From: Marivivens geojensis | Lineage (GTDB): Bacteria > Pseudomonadota > Alphaproteobacteria > Rhodobacterales > Rhodobacteraceae | Assembly: GCF_023540835.1 (NCBI RefSeq) | Contig: NZ_JALKCU010000001.1 | Location: 620,001-684,000 of the forward strand | Direction: 5' to 3' | DNA length: 64,000 nt | Shown: piece by piece, positions 19,781-28,763 of the stretch | Layout: every line of letters begins with the position of its first letter | How positions within the stretch are numbered: the stretch's first letter is position 1 | Notes under the pieces: model-generated | Databases searched by the model: none | The model's input: the letters and a program-made list of their open reading frames with translations, nothing else | Told to the model about the DNA's origin: nothing | Translations under genes and position numbers: made by a program

Positions 19781-20470
19781 TCAGGCGAGTTCGGCTATCA
19801 ACTTGGGTAGGTCGCCCAGACTTTCGAGTCGGTGATATCGGGCGTGTTCAGGCTCTTCGGCGTGTTCTAATTCCCACGTCAGCTCGTGTGGAACGTAAAT
19901 TCCCCATCCGCCGGCCTCAATCGCGGGGATAATATCAGACTTCAACGAATTGCCGACCATCATGACGCGAGGGGTCTCAAATCGCGCAAAAATACGTTGA
20001 TACACGGCGGCGGTCTTTTCGCTGACAATTTCGACGGACGAGAAATAATCCCCAAGATTGGATTGGGCGAGCTTACGCTCTTGATCCAAGAGATCGCCTT
20101 TGGTGATCAGGACGATCTGCGTGGAATTCGCCAGTTCAGGGATCACCTTGTCAACGTGAGGCAGCAAATTAATCGGATGCGCCAGCATATCACGCCCCAT
20201 ATCAATCAGCGTCAAAGTGATATGCCCAGGGAGTTTAGCATCCGTTACAGCAAGAGCGGTTTCGATCATCGAGAGGGTGAACCCTTTGATCCCATACCCA
20301 TAGAACCGAAGATTGCGACGCTCCGCCGCTAAAAGCCTCGCCCGCAGGTCGTGAGGATCGACATAATCTGCCAGTAATTCGGCAAATCTGTTTTGGCTCA
20401 TTTGAAAGAATTTTTCGTTGTGCCAAAGGGTATCATCCGCGTCGAATGCAATTGTCCATCGATGTGGCAT
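19781..20470 (-). CDS. HAD-superfamily hydrolase
   Basis: 229 aa. HAD motif I is FDADDTLWHNE (residues 9-19), motif II VLITKGD, the motif III lysine region SEKTAAVYQRI, and motif IV MVGNSLKSDIIPAIEAG. The cap is helical. This pattern suits a phosphatase of small phosphometabolites; the substrate is unknown. The frame stays open to 20740 but that part is antisense to clpS. The ATG at 20470 has AGGAG ten bases upstream and begins the first HAD strand. Confidence 0.85.
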   Translation of the reverse strand: MPHRWTIAFDADDTLWHNEKFFQMSQNRFAELLADYVDPHDLRARLLAAERRNLRFYGYGIKGFTLSMIETALAVTDAKLPGHITLTLIDMGRDMLAHPINLLPHVDKVIPELANSTQIVLITKGDLLDQERKLAQSNLGDYFSSVEIVSEKTAAVYQRIFARFETPRVMMVGNSLKSDIIPAIEAGGWGIYVPHELTWELEHAEEPEHARYHRLESLGDLPKLIAELA

Positions 20471-20548
20471 GCCTTGGCTCCTGCTGGGGGTTTTCTTAGG
20501 CTCTAATAAGATTATATAACGCAGCGGACAGTTACGACTAGTGAGAGC

Positions 20549-20890
20549 ATGAAGCGAACTGACTTCTTTATGATGGCCGAGGGGAATGACGACGATAATG
20601 ATATCGGTGTCAAACTTGACGTGCGGCCCAAGACCAAGCGTCCGCCGTTGTATAAGGTGCTCATCCTCAACGATGATTACACGCCGATGGAATTCGTTGT
20701 GCACGTGCTGGAACGTTTCTTTGGGATGAACCATGCCCAAGCGTTTGAGCTAATGCTCACCGTTCACAAAAAAGGTGTCGCCGTCGTTGGCGTCTATTCC
20801 TATGAAATTGCTGAAACCAAAGTGACGCAAGTGATGGATTTCGCGCAGCGTCATCAGCACCCGTTGCAATGCACAATGGAGAAAGAGTGA
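20549..20890 (+). CDS. clpS: ATP-dependent Clp protease adaptor ClpS
   Basis: 113 aa. ClpS delivers N-degron proteins to ClpAP. The conserved core is visible: [24 protein letters not shown], which forms the N-end-residue pocket and the ClpA-contact face, then the [19 protein letters not shown] segment. The N-terminal 30 residues are acidic and probably flexible. The ATG at 20549 follows GAGAG; an internal Met at residue 9 is an alternative start. clpA does not follow; an rRNA methyltransferase-like gene does. Confidence 0.95.
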   Translation: MKRTDFFMMAEGNDDDNDIGVKLDVRPKTKRPPLYKVLILNDDYTPMEFVVHVLERFFGMNHAQAFELMLTVHKKGVAVVGVYSYEIAETKVTQVMDFAQRHQHPLQCTMEKE

Positions 20891-20912
20891 CGCCTTGCGT
20901 CACCGTTCACAC

Positions 20913-21875
20913 ATGTCCAAATCCAGATTAGCTACTGCCCTGAATGATGGGCTTATCGTCCTGCCCGAAGGTCCAATTCGCGTCATGCGTCCCGCTGCGG
21001 ATTACGACCTGTCGATGTTCGCTCGTGAAAACCTGTGGATTGATACGGGGTTCAAGCCAGATGCGGTTGCGTGGTCAGGGGCGGGCTACAGCCTCGATCC
21101 AGTTGATGCGCCTGTAACGATTGTCGTTGTGCCGCGAGCCAAGGCTCTCGCGCGTGCGATGGTTGCTGAAGCTGCTAAATCCTCCTTGGTTCTCATCGAT
21201 GGTCAGAAGACCGATGGGATCGATAGTCTGTTCAAAGAATGCCGCAAGGCGCTGGGCGATCTGCCAAGCGTGACCAAATCGCATGGCCGCCTGTTCTGGT
21301 TTGGTGGCGAAAACCAATTCACAGATTGGGCGCTGGGCGATCCGATCAAAGGCGAGAACGGGTTCTACACCAGCGCAGGCGTGTTTTCTGATGGTCAGGT
21401 GGATCGCGGCTCGAAACTTCTTGCCTCTGCTTTGCCAGAGAAATTGCCCAAGCGGATGGCCGATTTTGGCGCTGGCTGGGGCTATCTGTCCGATACGGTT
21501 CTGAAACGTGAAGGCGTTGAACGTATCGATCTGATCGAGGCGGAAAAAGTCGCTCTCGATTGTGCGCGTCTCAATGTGCCTGATGATCGTGCGGCGTTCC
21601 ATTGGGCGGACGCCACAACGTGGAAAGCGCCTGACAGCTATGGTGGCATCGTCATGAACCCGCCATTCCACATTGGCCGTGAAGGAAGCCCCGCCTTGGG
21701 CCGTGCCTTCATCGCCAATGCCGCGCGGAACCTCACGACCTCTGGGCACTTGTGGATGGTTGCGAACCGTCACTTGCCTTACGAGGCTGCGCTCAATGAC
21801 CATTTCAAAGAGGTCAAAGAGATTGGTGGCGATGGCGCGTTTAAATTGTTCCACGCCTTCCGCCCAATCCGCTAA
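20913..21875 (+). CDS. RsmC-like class I SAM methyltransferase (probable 16S rRNA m2G1207)
   Basis: 320 aa. It has the duplicated-domain architecture of RsmC/RlmG: an N-terminal degenerate domain (about 1-140) and a C-terminal Rossmann methyltransferase. The SAM site is MADFGAGWGYLSD (about 183-195) and the catalytic NPPFH motif is at about 249-253, the form used for exocyclic amino groups of guanine. The ATG at 20913 was preferred over the TTG at 20895. The RNA target is inferred from family only. Confidence 0.8.
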   Translation: MSKSRLATALNDGLIVLPEGPIRVMRPAADYDLSMFARENLWIDTGFKPDAVAWSGAGYSLDPVDAPVTIVVVPRAKALARAMVAEAAKSSLVLIDGQKTDGIDSLFKECRKALGDLPSVTKSHGRLFWFGGENQFTDWALGDPIKGENGFYTSAGVFSDGQVDRGSKLLASALPEKLPKRMADFGAGWGYLSDTVLKREGVERIDLIEAEKVALDCARLNVPDDRAAFHWADATTWKAPDSYGGIVMNPPFHIGREGSPALGRAFIANAARNLTTSGHLWMVANRHLPYEAALNDHFKEVKEIGGDGAFKLFHAFRPIR

Positions 21876-21905
21876 GTTCTGACAGTCGACACTCAGGAGA
21901 GTCCA

Positions 21906-22712
21906 ATGTCTTTTTCCATCGAAGGTAAAACCGCGATTGTGACGGGCGCCGCGAATGGCGTGGGTTTGGCAATCGGACGGCATTTCATCGAACAGGGCGC
22001 GAATGTGATGTTCGCTGACATGGACGAAGCTGCGCTTCAGCGCGAGATCGGGGTGGAGATTGAGGCCGACAGCGGGCCTGCCCGTATCTTTGCGGGTGAT
22101 CTTCGCAAGAAACTGACGATCAAGAACCTGATCTCTGCGACCGTGGATGCATTTGAACAGATCGATATCCTTGTGAACGCGGCCCGTCAGATCGTCCTAA
22201 CGGACCCGCTGAACCCTGACGATGACAGTGTATCGATGTTGCTAGAGCAGAACATGCTCTCGGGTCTACGGTTGTCGCAGGCGGTAGCGCGTCGGATGGT
22301 GAAACTGGCTGAGGGGCAGGACAAACAGCAAGTTGGTACAATCATCAATTTGTCGTCGATTGCTGCGCGACGCACCCATCCTGATCTTCTCGCCTATTCG
22401 GTGTCGACGGCTGCGGCTGACCAAATGACACGGTCGCTGGCCGTTGCGCTGGCCCCGCATCGTATCCGCGTTAACTCTGTCGCCTTCGGCAGCGTTATGA
22501 GCGCGAGCCTTAAGGGTGCATTGAAAGAACACGATGGATACCGCGAAGATATCCTGTGTCACACGCCGCTGAACCGCATTGCAAGCGCCTCTGAGGTCTG
22601 CGATGCCGTTCAGTATCTCGCGTGCGAGGCGTCTGGCTTTGTCACGGGTCAGATCATCACCGTGGACGGTGGGCGCACCCTGATCGATCCCGTTGGATGC
22701 GCCGCCCACTAA
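21906..22712 (+). CDS. SDR-family oxidoreductase with altered active site
   Basis: 268 aa, classical short-chain dehydrogenase length. The cofactor loop is TGAANGVG (13-20), the NAG-like motif appears as VNAA at 90-93, and the catalytic serine and tyrosine are probably S151 and Y164. The lysine expected at Y+4 is threonine (T168, codon ACG), so the classical YxxxK motif reads YSVST. The C-terminal FVTGQIITVDGG is intact. The enzyme may have reduced or different chemistry, or be a binding protein. An AGGAGAG ribosome site precedes the ATG. It follows the methyltransferase by 30 bases. Confidence 0.8.
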   Translation: MSFSIEGKTAIVTGAANGVGLAIGRHFIEQGANVMFADMDEAALQREIGVEIEADSGPARIFAGDLRKKLTIKNLISATVDAFEQIDILVNAARQIVLTDPLNPDDDSVSMLLEQNMLSGLRLSQAVARRMVKLAEGQDKQQVGTIINLSSIAARRTHPDLLAYSVSTAAADQMTRSLAVALAPHRIRVNSVAFGSVMSASLKGALKEHDGYREDILCHTPLNRIASASEVCDAVQYLACEASGFVTGQIITVDGGRTLIDPVGCAAH

Positions 22713-22718
22713 ACCTGC

Positions 22719-23105
22719 TTATTCAGGATGAATAGCAACGCACTGGTTGATGCCGTCTTGGACGGTTGAGGCCATGGCCTCTCGGCGCTGGAGCAGCGAC
22801 TGCAGCTTTGCCTTTTCCGCATTCAAATCGATTGCCACAGGTACTTTGTATTCGCGGGTCATCACCTCGTCGCAGGGGAAACGAACCTGTTCGCCGGACT
22901 CGAGCGTTTGCGTGCAAGTCCGATCAATCGTCACAACTTCGGACCGTTCAGCGAGCGCATAGCCGCGATCAATATTTGCTTGGGTTTCAGCGATAAGGGC
23001 GTTCAATGTCCGCTGGTTCGAGGTCACCTCGTTGATGCAACGTTCGCGAGGTGTGCCACAGGCTGCCAAAGCAACGAGTGGCAAAAGGATCAGGGCAGCA
23101 CGCAT
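22719..23105 (-). CDS. Small lipoprotein, unknown
   Basis: 128 aa. A signal peptide ends in the lipobox LVALAAC (lipidated cysteine at residue 16). The mature part has a helix-rich N-terminal segment (NEVTSNQRTLNALIAETQANID), four further cysteines that could form disulfides, and a C-terminal helix LNAEKAKLQSLLQRREAM. No family is recognised. It lies convergent with the SDR gene (6 bases apart) and divergent from hemF. Confidence 0.7.
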   Translation of the reverse strand: MRAALILLPLVALAACGTPRERCINEVTSNQRTLNALIAETQANIDRGYALAERSEVVTIDRTCTQTLESGEQVRFPCDEVMTREYKVPVAIDLNAEKAKLQSLLQRREAMASTVQDGINQCVAIHPE

Positions 23106-23206
23106 ATCGAATCTCCGTCAATTGGTCACACATCTGCGGTGTGGTTTCGCCCTCATATCAATGCTATGGCCGAGTGATATTCAATAGCACGACGAAAGGT
23201 GTCCCG

Positions 23207-24097
23207 ATGACAGAGCAAATGGCTGATGAAAAAGCACGCGCATCCGCATGGTTCCGTCAACTGAGGGACGACATCGTCGCTGTCTTTGAAAACCTTGAAG
23301 ACACCCAGACAGAAGGCCCTATAGCGTCGATGCCCGCTGGCCGTTTTGAAGTCACGGAAACGAAACGTCAGGGCGACGCAGGTGAGGATGCAGGCGGCGG
23401 TCTGATGAGTGTGATGCGCGGTGGTCGTGTGTTCGAAAAAGTCGGCGTAAACGTCTCAACGGTTTACGGCTCGTTGGGCGTGGCCGCGCAAAAATCCATG
23501 GCTGCCCGTGGAGTTCCAGGTGTCGAAGAAGACCCTCGGTTCTGGGCGTCCGGTATTTCGCTCGTAGCGCACATGCAGAACCCGCATGCGCCCGCCGTCC
23601 ACATGAATACACGTATGTTCTGGACCCCTGCGGCGTGGTGGTTTGGCGGAGGGTCCGACCTGAACCCTTGCATCGAATATGCCGAGGACACTCAGCATTT
23701 CCATGATGTGCAAAAGCAGCACCTCGATCCGCATGGCGACCATCTTTATCCTGAACTCAAAACATGGGCGGACGAGTATTTTTATGTGCCGCACCGTGGG
23801 CGTGCACGTGGCGTTGGTGGTATCTTTATGGACGACCGTAATTCTGGTGATTGGGAGGCCGATTTCGCGCTGACTCAAGACATCGGACGCGCTTTTTTGC
23901 CTGCGTATTTGCCTGTCACAGAAAAGCGCCGCAATACGCCTTGGAGTGAGGCGGATAAGGATAAGCAATTGATCCACCGTGGCCTCTATGCCGAGTATAA
24001 TCTTGTCTACGATCGCGGTACCAAATTCGGCCTCGCTACCGGTCATGATGCCAACGCGGTTCTGATGAGCCTACCTCCGATGGCGAAATGGATTTAA
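23207..24097 (+). CDS. hemF: Oxygen-dependent coproporphyrinogen III oxidase
   Basis: 296 aa, the family length. It decarboxylates two propionates of coproporphyrinogen III using O2, giving protoporphyrinogen IX. Conserved stretches include NVSTVYGSL, HMNTRMFW, WWFGGGSDLNPC, CDKQ-like PHRGRARGVGGIFMDD and the C-terminal YNLVYDRGTKFGLATG with LMSLPP. The ATG at 23207 has AAAGG upstream; the open frame before it is antisense to the lipoprotein gene. The 3' end overlaps the LysE gene by ten bases. Confidence 0.96.
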   Translation: MTEQMADEKARASAWFRQLRDDIVAVFENLEDTQTEGPIASMPAGRFEVTETKRQGDAGEDAGGGLMSVMRGGRVFEKVGVNVSTVYGSLGVAAQKSMAARGVPGVEEDPRFWASGISLVAHMQNPHAPAVHMNTRMFWTPAAWWFGGGSDLNPCIEYAEDTQHFHDVQKQHLDPHGDHLYPELKTWADEYFYVPHRGRARGVGGIFMDDRNSGDWEADFALTQDIGRAFLPAYLPVTEKRRNTPWSEADKDKQLIHRGLYAEYNLVYDRGTKFGLATGHDANAVLMSLPPMAKWI

Positions 24098-24708
24098 CCC
24101 AGTCTATTATTCAATTTGCCTTGGCGTCTTTCCTTATCGAGCTCACGCCAGGGCCGAACATGGCCTATCTTGCAGTAGTCGCCGCATGTGAAGGGCGGCG
24201 CTACGGATTTGCGGCTGTGGCGGGTGTTGCGCTCGGTCTGGCCTTGGTCGGGATCGCGGCGGCGCTCGGCGTTGGGGCGATGATCAATGCCTTGCCTGTA
24301 CTGTATCAAACCTTACGCTGGGGTGGCGTGCTCTATCTGCTGTGGTTGGCCTATGACGGCTGGCGCGATTCTGATGAAGAGATCGAACATGCTGCGCTCG
24401 GCTCGCCGTTGCTGATGTTTTTTCGGCGCGGTCTGATCACGAACCTTTTGAACCCCAAAGCAGCCGTTTTCTATATCGCTGTCTTGCCGGGTTTCGTGGT
24501 TGGTGGCGTCGCGGTGATGCCACAGACAATCACACTGTCCGTTGTTTATGTAGTCGTTGCCACGGCGATCCATGCGGCAATTGTTGGCTTGGCTGGGACG
24601 GCACAGACCCTGCTCGAAAACCCGAGAAAAAGGCTGGTCCTGCGGCGAGTCTTGTCGGTCGCTCTGGCCTTGGTCGCGTTTTGGTTTGCGTGGAAAACCC
24701 AAGGCTAA
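24088..24708 (+). CDS. LysE-family exporter
   Basis: 206 aa with six predicted hydrophobic segments, as in LysE/RhtB amino-acid exporters. The family signature near the N-terminus reads ELTPGPNMAYLAVVAACEGRRYG, and LLNPKAAVFYIAVLPGFV is also typical. The substrate is not predictable. The start lies within the end of hemF (ten-base overlap), indicating cotranscription and probably coupled translation. Confidence 0.88.
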   Translation: MDLTQSIIQFALASFLIELTPGPNMAYLAVVAACEGRRYGFAAVAGVALGLALVGIAAALGVGAMINALPVLYQTLRWGGVLYLLWLAYDGWRDSDEEIEHAALGSPLLMFFRRGLITNLLNPKAAVFYIAVLPGFVVGGVAVMPQTITLSVVYVVVATAIHAAIVGLAGTAQTLLENPRKRLVLRRVLSVALALVAFWFAWKTQG

Positions 24709-24759
24709 AGCAAAACGGGGACCCGAAGGCCCCCGTCTGAAGTGTCTCTAACGATCAGA

Positions 24760-25788
24760 TTACGCGCCGCGCACGGTATCGATCATCAATTGGACGTTGT
24801 CAGGGCTTGCATCAGGCGTGATCCCGTGACCGAGGTTAAAGATGTGCGGCCCATTGGACAGCGCATCCACAACTTTGCGCGTTTCTCGGATCAGATCGTC
24901 GCCACCCGTAACCATGTGGTGAGAGGCGAGGTTGCCTTGGACGCAGCCGCCTGTTTGCACGTGAGCCGCTGCCCATTCAGGCGACACGCCGTCGTCGAGA
25001 GCAATGCAATCGGCGCCGATCTTTTCATGAAGTCCTTCATAGCGTTCACCGGCGCCGCGCGGGAAAGCGATGACTGGCAAATGAGGATGGCGATCTTTAA
25101 GCGCGGTAGTGATCCTACGGGCGGGTTCAACCGCGAAATCATAGAAGTCTTGTCCCTGAAGGCTACCGGCCCAGCTATCGAAAATCTTAATGACCTCAGC
25201 CCCTGCGACAACCTGTTTGGACAGGTATTCGATGGTCGCATCCGTCAGAAGGTCGATCAGCGCTGAAAAGGTCGCACGATCAGCAGATTTCAGCGCGTGC
25301 GCTGGGCCCTGATCCGGTGTGCCGCGACCTGCAATCATATAAGTCGCAACCGTCCAAGGAGCGCCAGCAAAGCCAATCAGCGTCGTTTCCTTTGGCAATT
25401 CGCGGGAGAGGATTTTGACCGTCTCATAAACAGGATTCAGAACTTCATCGATCTGATCAATCGGCTTGAGCGCCTTAAGTTCTGCAGGTGTTGTGACCGT
25501 CGTCATCCGCGGACCTTCGCCCGTTTCAAACCAAAGATCGACGCCCAAGGCCTGCGGTAACAACAAAATGTCAGCAAAAAGAATCGCTGCGTCGAATCCG
25601 TAGCGGCGGATCGGCTGCAAAGTGACCTCTGCGGCGAGTTCCGAATTGTAGCAAAGTGACAGAAAATCCCCTGCTTGCGCACGGGTTGCGCGATATTCAG
25701 GGAGATACCGTCCTGCTTGCCGCATCATCCAAATCGGCGGGGCAGGCAGTTTTTCACCGGCAAGGGCGCGCAAGATCGTCTTTGTCAT
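24760..25788 (-). CDS. hemE: Uroporphyrinogen decarboxylase
   Basis: 342 aa. It converts uroporphyrinogen III to coproporphyrinogen III, the step before hemF. Signature 1, [17 protein letters not shown], is at residues 17-33, and signature 2, [14 protein letters not shown], at about 140-153. The ATG at 25788 has AAGGA with good spacing; an ATG six bases earlier sits directly on that ribosome site. It is divergent from hemC. An imperfect GC-rich hairpin at 24715-24737 between the convergent lysE-type gene and hemE may terminate both. Confidence 0.96.
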   Translation of the reverse strand: MTKTILRALAGEKLPAPPIWMMRQAGRYLPEYRATRAQAGDFLSLCYNSELAAEVTLQPIRRYGFDAAILFADILLLPQALGVDLWFETGEGPRMTTVTTPAELKALKPIDQIDEVLNPVYETVKILSRELPKETTLIGFAGAPWTVATYMIAGRGTPDQGPAHALKSADRATFSALIDLLTDATIEYLSKQVVAGAEVIKIFDSWAGSLQGQDFYDFAVEPARRITTALKDRHPHLPVIAFPRGAGERYEGLHEKIGADCIALDDGVSPEWAAAHVQTGGCVQGNLASHHMVTGGDDLIRETRKVVDALSNGPHIFNLGHGITPDASPDNVQLMIDTVRGA

Positions 25789-25880
25789 GGTCATTCCTTT
25801 TCGTTCCCGTGGTTGGTCGCCAATGATGCAGGGCAAGTCAAGCCATTGCTGGCACGCAAAGGCGCGGCTAGAAAGCGCAT

Positions 25881-26828
25881 ATGACCATGATTTTGCCCAC
25901 ACCCGCTGAACCGCTTATGATCGGAACCCGTGGTTCGCCACTGGCGCTGGCGCAAGCCTACGAAACCCGCGCCCGTTTGATGGCAGCCTTTGATCTGCCC
26001 GAGGGTGCTTTTGAAATCGTTGTGATTAAGACCACAGGCGATGATCGTTCCATGATCGATGCGGATCGTCCTCTCAAGGAAATCGGCAATAAGGGTCTGT
26101 TTACCAAAGAAATCGAAGAGGCAATGCTGGATGGCCGCATCGATATCGCGGTTCATTCGATGAAAGACATGCCTGTCGCACAGCCAGATGGCCTTGTGCT
26201 CGATTGTTATCTCCCGCGTGAAGATGTGCGTGACGCCTTTGTTTCGTTGAAGGATGGTGGCTTGGCCGCTCTGCCCGAAGGTGCTGTGGTTGGGACATCG
26301 TCCTTGCGCCGTAAAGCTCAGCTTCTCAATCGCCGCCCCGACCTGAAAATCGTAGAATTTCGCGGTAACGTTCAGACCCGTCTAAAAAAACTGGGCGATG
26401 GCGTTGCGGATGCGACTTTCCTCGCGATGGCCGGTTTGAACCGTCTGAACATGATCGATGTGCCGCGTGTGGCCATCGAAGTCGAAGAAATGCTGCCCGC
26501 CGTTGCGCAGGGCGCAATCGGGATTGAACGCCGCGTAGATGATGAACGCGCCGCCACGATGCTGGCTGCAATCCATCACACCCCCACTGGGCAGCGACTC
26601 GCTGCTGAGCGGGCGTTTTTGGCGGCTCTGGATGGATCGTGTGAAACTCCAATTGGTGGACTGGCCGAGTTGCAAGGCGACACGCTGCGCCTTCGCGGAG
26701 AAATTTTGCGCATCGACGGTTCGCAATCCCTGAGCGATGAAGTCTCTGGTCCAATCAGCGAAGGTCCCGCACTGGGCCAAGCCCTGGCTAAAACCTTGCT
26801 GAATAGGGCAGGCGGACGCTTCTTTTGA
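25881..26828 (+). CDS. hemC: Hydroxymethylbilane synthase (porphobilinogen deaminase)
   Basis: 315 aa. It assembles four porphobilinogens into hydroxymethylbilane. The N-terminal [14 protein letters not shown], the phosphate-like and substrate contacts in [14 protein letters not shown] and [12 protein letters not shown], and the dipyrromethane-cofactor cysteine in [10 protein letters not shown] are all present. With hemE divergent across 92 bases and hemF 2 kb away, three consecutive-pathway enzymes sit together, although not in one operon. Confidence 0.97.
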   Translation: MTMILPTPAEPLMIGTRGSPLALAQAYETRARLMAAFDLPEGAFEIVVIKTTGDDRSMIDADRPLKEIGNKGLFTKEIEEAMLDGRIDIAVHSMKDMPVAQPDGLVLDCYLPREDVRDAFVSLKDGGLAALPEGAVVGTSSLRRKAQLLNRRPDLKIVEFRGNVQTRLKKLGDGVADATFLAMAGLNRLNMIDVPRVAIEVEEMLPAVAQGAIGIERRVDDERAATMLAAIHHTPTGQRLAAERAFLAALDGSCETPIGGLAELQGDTLRLRGEILRIDGSQSLSDEVSGPISEGPALGQALAKTLLNRAGGRFF

Positions 26829-26838
26829 TAGAGTTTCA

Positions 26839-26868
26839 AGGCCGCCAGAAATGGCGGCTTTGTTTTTT
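26839..26868 (+). terminator. Rho-independent terminator after hemC
   Basis: A seven-base-pair stem, GCCGCCA with TGGCGGC, and a four-base loop, followed by TTTG and six T residues. Confidence 0.88.
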
Positions 26869-26902
26869 CGTCGGTCGGAATGAAAAAAGCTGGCTTTGCC
26901 TC

Positions 26903-26931
26903 TTGACGCGGACCCCAGCCAATAATATTCC
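26903..26931 (+). promoter_or_regulatory. Sigma70-type promoter of tRNA-Met
   Basis: TTGACG (26903-26908), a 17-base spacer and TATTCC (26926-26931), 12 bases before the tRNA 5' end. The close spacing is typical of tRNA genes. Confidence 0.55.
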
Positions 26932-26943
26932 GCCCGCACTTTC

Positions 26944-27020
26944 GGCGGTGTAGCTCAGTTGGTTAGAGCAGAGGAATCATAATCCTTGTGTCCGGGGTTC
27001 GAGTCCCTGCACCGCCACCA
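26944..27020 (+). tRNA. tRNA-Met (anticodon CAU), elongator type
   Basis: The cloverleaf folds fully by eye. Acceptor GGCGGTG pairs perfectly with CACCGCC, the D-arm is GCTC/GAGC, and the anticodon stem is GAGGA/TCCTT with loop ATCATAA (anticodon CAT). The T-arm CGGGG/CCCTG has the loop TTCGAGT, and CCA is encoded. The overall form matches alphaproteobacterial elongator tRNA-Met rather than initiator tRNA or the lysidine-modified tRNA-Ile2. Its 3' end is the attachment site of the island that follows, and the integrated copy keeps the gene intact. Confidence 0.93.
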
Positions 27021-27028
27021 TATCCCCC
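27002..27028 (+). repeat. attL of the genomic island (27-bp direct repeat)
   Basis: This 27-base segment runs from the T-arm of the tRNA through its CCA end into six bases or so beyond (ends TATCCCCC). It is identical to 36289-36315. The following AGATAT is also shared after a one-C length difference, extending the similarity on both ends of the island. Flanking bases on the 5' side differ, which defines the left limit of the core. Confidence 0.9.
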
Positions 27029-27091
27029 CAGATATACGTTGATGAAAAGCATGGGTTTTTCCGAGATTGTTCTCTTGGAAAGGTGCCTGAA

Positions 27092-28198
27092 ATGCACACA
27101 TCTAATCACACAGTCATACGGCACACTTTGTACCGTGACGGTTTCTATAACCTGAATATACGTGTTCCTGAAAAGGCACAGGGTCAATACGGTAAGCTGA
27201 TACGTTGTCGATTGTCCGATGATCCTGAAGTTGCTCAGTATCTAACTAACCAGTTGGTGCCGTTACTACGTGGCAGTTTTGATACTGGCTGTTTGCTTAA
27301 CTACAAAGCCATCATCGAAAACCTCAAGCCTAAGCATATCAGATACTCGGACCTGATGAATGAGTATGTTGAGGTTCGGAGGATAAACCCGAAACTCCAT
27401 GAGCTAGCAGCACGTGAACTCTTTTCTATTGCTGGCGATAAAGAGGTCGCAAACTACAAGCGAGAAGATGCCAGAATGATGGTTGGACAACTCCATGCTA
27501 GGGGCGTCAAGACGGCAACCATTCGTAAACGCATCAACTCGATTTGTGCGGTATTGAACTACGCCTATGCCGAGTTAGACATTGAGAGGCGTAACCCTTT
27601 TTCTCGTGTTGTAATCTCGGGAGAGGGTTTGGATGTCAAACGACGAGGTACGTTCACGATTGATCAGCTTCGTGAGGGATATGAAGAAACATTGGCTTCG
27701 AAGAGCACTGTAAGACTGCTGTTCCCTATCCTCGGAGAAACAGGTTGTCGTATCGGGGAAATTGTTGGGCTAAGGCTTGAAGACGTAGACCTAGAGCAAG
27801 GTGTTATTCATATCCGTCCACACTCTCACAGAAGGCTCAAGACTGCTGGGAGTGAACGAACCTTACCATTGTTGGGTTATGCTGATAAGGCCATGAGAGA
27901 GGCTCTCCGTGGCTCTGATGGGGTGTTTGTATTTCCTCAATACTACAGGCCCAATGGGTTCGTAGCTACACATGCAAGCAATGCCCTAAACAAGTGGATC
28001 AAGGCACGGTTTGGTGGGTTAACTGCTCATAGCCTACGGCACACCATGAGGGATCGGATGAGAGCTGTTGAAGCTCCATTGGAATTGATTGATCAGATAG
28101 GTGGATGGTCTAGTATTGGTGGTGTGGGAACCAAGTACGGGAAAGGTTATGACTTGCAGCAGGTGAAGAGGTGGATGGAGCAGGTCAAAGTTGAGTGA
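27092..28198 (+). CDS. int: Tyrosine recombinase (island integrase)
   Basis: 368 aa. An N-terminal DNA-binding region (SAM-like, about 80-165) precedes the catalytic domain. Candidate active-site residues are R220 (ETGCRIGEIVGLR), K250, H313-x2-R316 (HSLRHTMRD), W339 in place of the second histidine (GGWSS), and nucleophile Y349 (TKYGKGY). The complete set suggests an active enzyme. The ATG at 27092 has GGAAAGG eight bases upstream; a GTG at 27083 overlaps that site. It is the first gene after attL and reads into the island. Confidence 0.92.
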   Translation: MHTSNHTVIRHTLYRDGFYNLNIRVPEKAQGQYGKLIRCRLSDDPEVAQYLTNQLVPLLRGSFDTGCLLNYKAIIENLKPKHIRYSDLMNEYVEVRRINPKLHELAARELFSIAGDKEVANYKREDARMMVGQLHARGVKTATIRKRINSICAVLNYAYAELDIERRNPFSRVVISGEGLDVKRRGTFTIDQLREGYEETLASKSTVRLLFPILGETGCRIGEIVGLRLEDVDLEQGVIHIRPHSHRRLKTAGSERTLPLLGYADKAMREALRGSDGVFVFPQYYRPNGFVATHASNALNKWIKARFGGLTAHSLRHTMRDRMRAVEAPLELIDQIGGWSSIGGVGTKYGKGYDLQQVKRWMEQVKVE

Positions 28199-28326
28199 TT
28201 GGTAGAGAGCATGCGAGCTTTGTGTAGGACTTGAAGGTGCAAGTTGCTGAACTGAAAAATATGATGCAACAATACACCAAACCTTATCTCAATTGTCTGA
28301 GCCTGCAACTAAGTTAGGAACTACAT

Positions 28327-28689
28327 ATGCGAACTTGCTTTCTAACTAGTCTTTCACTGCTAACCCTCACCGCATGCAGTGACATTACTTTACCTGTTGC
28401 GGCAATAGGTCAAAATGGTGCCAAAATGACGGGCACTGCCACAGCAAGAATGAATGGAGATGGTGAGATAATCATGACAGGCCCATATGGGACCTGTACT
28501 GGTAATTATGACTCACTCGATATGTCTGTCACGATCCCAGTGTCTTTGCTTTGCTCCGACGGAACAACGGCAATCGGTTCTGCTACAAGAACTGCAAGTG
28601 GCATGTCAGGCTCTGGCACAATGAGGGACTCGAAAGGTCGTGAATGGCAGTTTGTTTTTGGCAACAATGCGACTGCCTTAGTTAAGTAA
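28327..28689 (+). CDS. Small lipoprotein in island, unknown
   Basis: 120 aa. The signal peptide ends in a lipobox LLTLTAC (lipidated cysteine at 17). The mature part is rich in Thr, Gly and Ser, with two cysteines (in PYGTCTGNY and SLLCSDG) placed to form a disulfide. Alternating polar/hydrophobic residues suggest a small beta-sandwich. No family is recognised. Confidence 0.6.
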   Translation: MRTCFLTSLSLLTLTACSDITLPVAAIGQNGAKMTGTATARMNGDGEIIMTGPYGTCTGNYDSLDMSVTIPVSLLCSDGTTAIGSATRTASGMSGSGTMRDSKGREWQFVFGNNATALVK

Positions 28690-28763
28690 AGGACTAACTA
28701 CTCGAAGCCATGCTTCCGTGGGCAATGTTGCAATCCTATTGACTGGTTGGGCCTACCAGCCAG

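Noticed and set aside
20471-20740. Upstream extension of the HAD hydrolase frame
   Set aside because: It is antisense to clpS; the ATG at 20470 with AGGAG begins the HAD domain directly.
25850-25866. TGGCACG sequence between hemE and hemC considered as a sigma54 promoter
   Set aside because: Ten bases after GG the sequence is CG rather than GC, so the invariant -12 element is missing.
26944-27020. CAU tRNA considered as initiator tRNA-Met or tRNA-Ile2
   Set aside because: The first acceptor pair is matched, unlike an initiator, and the overall sequence follows the alphaproteobacterial elongator Met form; lysidine-type Ile2 tRNAs differ in acceptor and anticodon stems.
26963-27187. Minus-strand frame antisense to tRNA-Met ending GAGTRTPDTRIMIPLL
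   Set aside because: This is the well-known false protein produced by antisense translation of tRNA genes.
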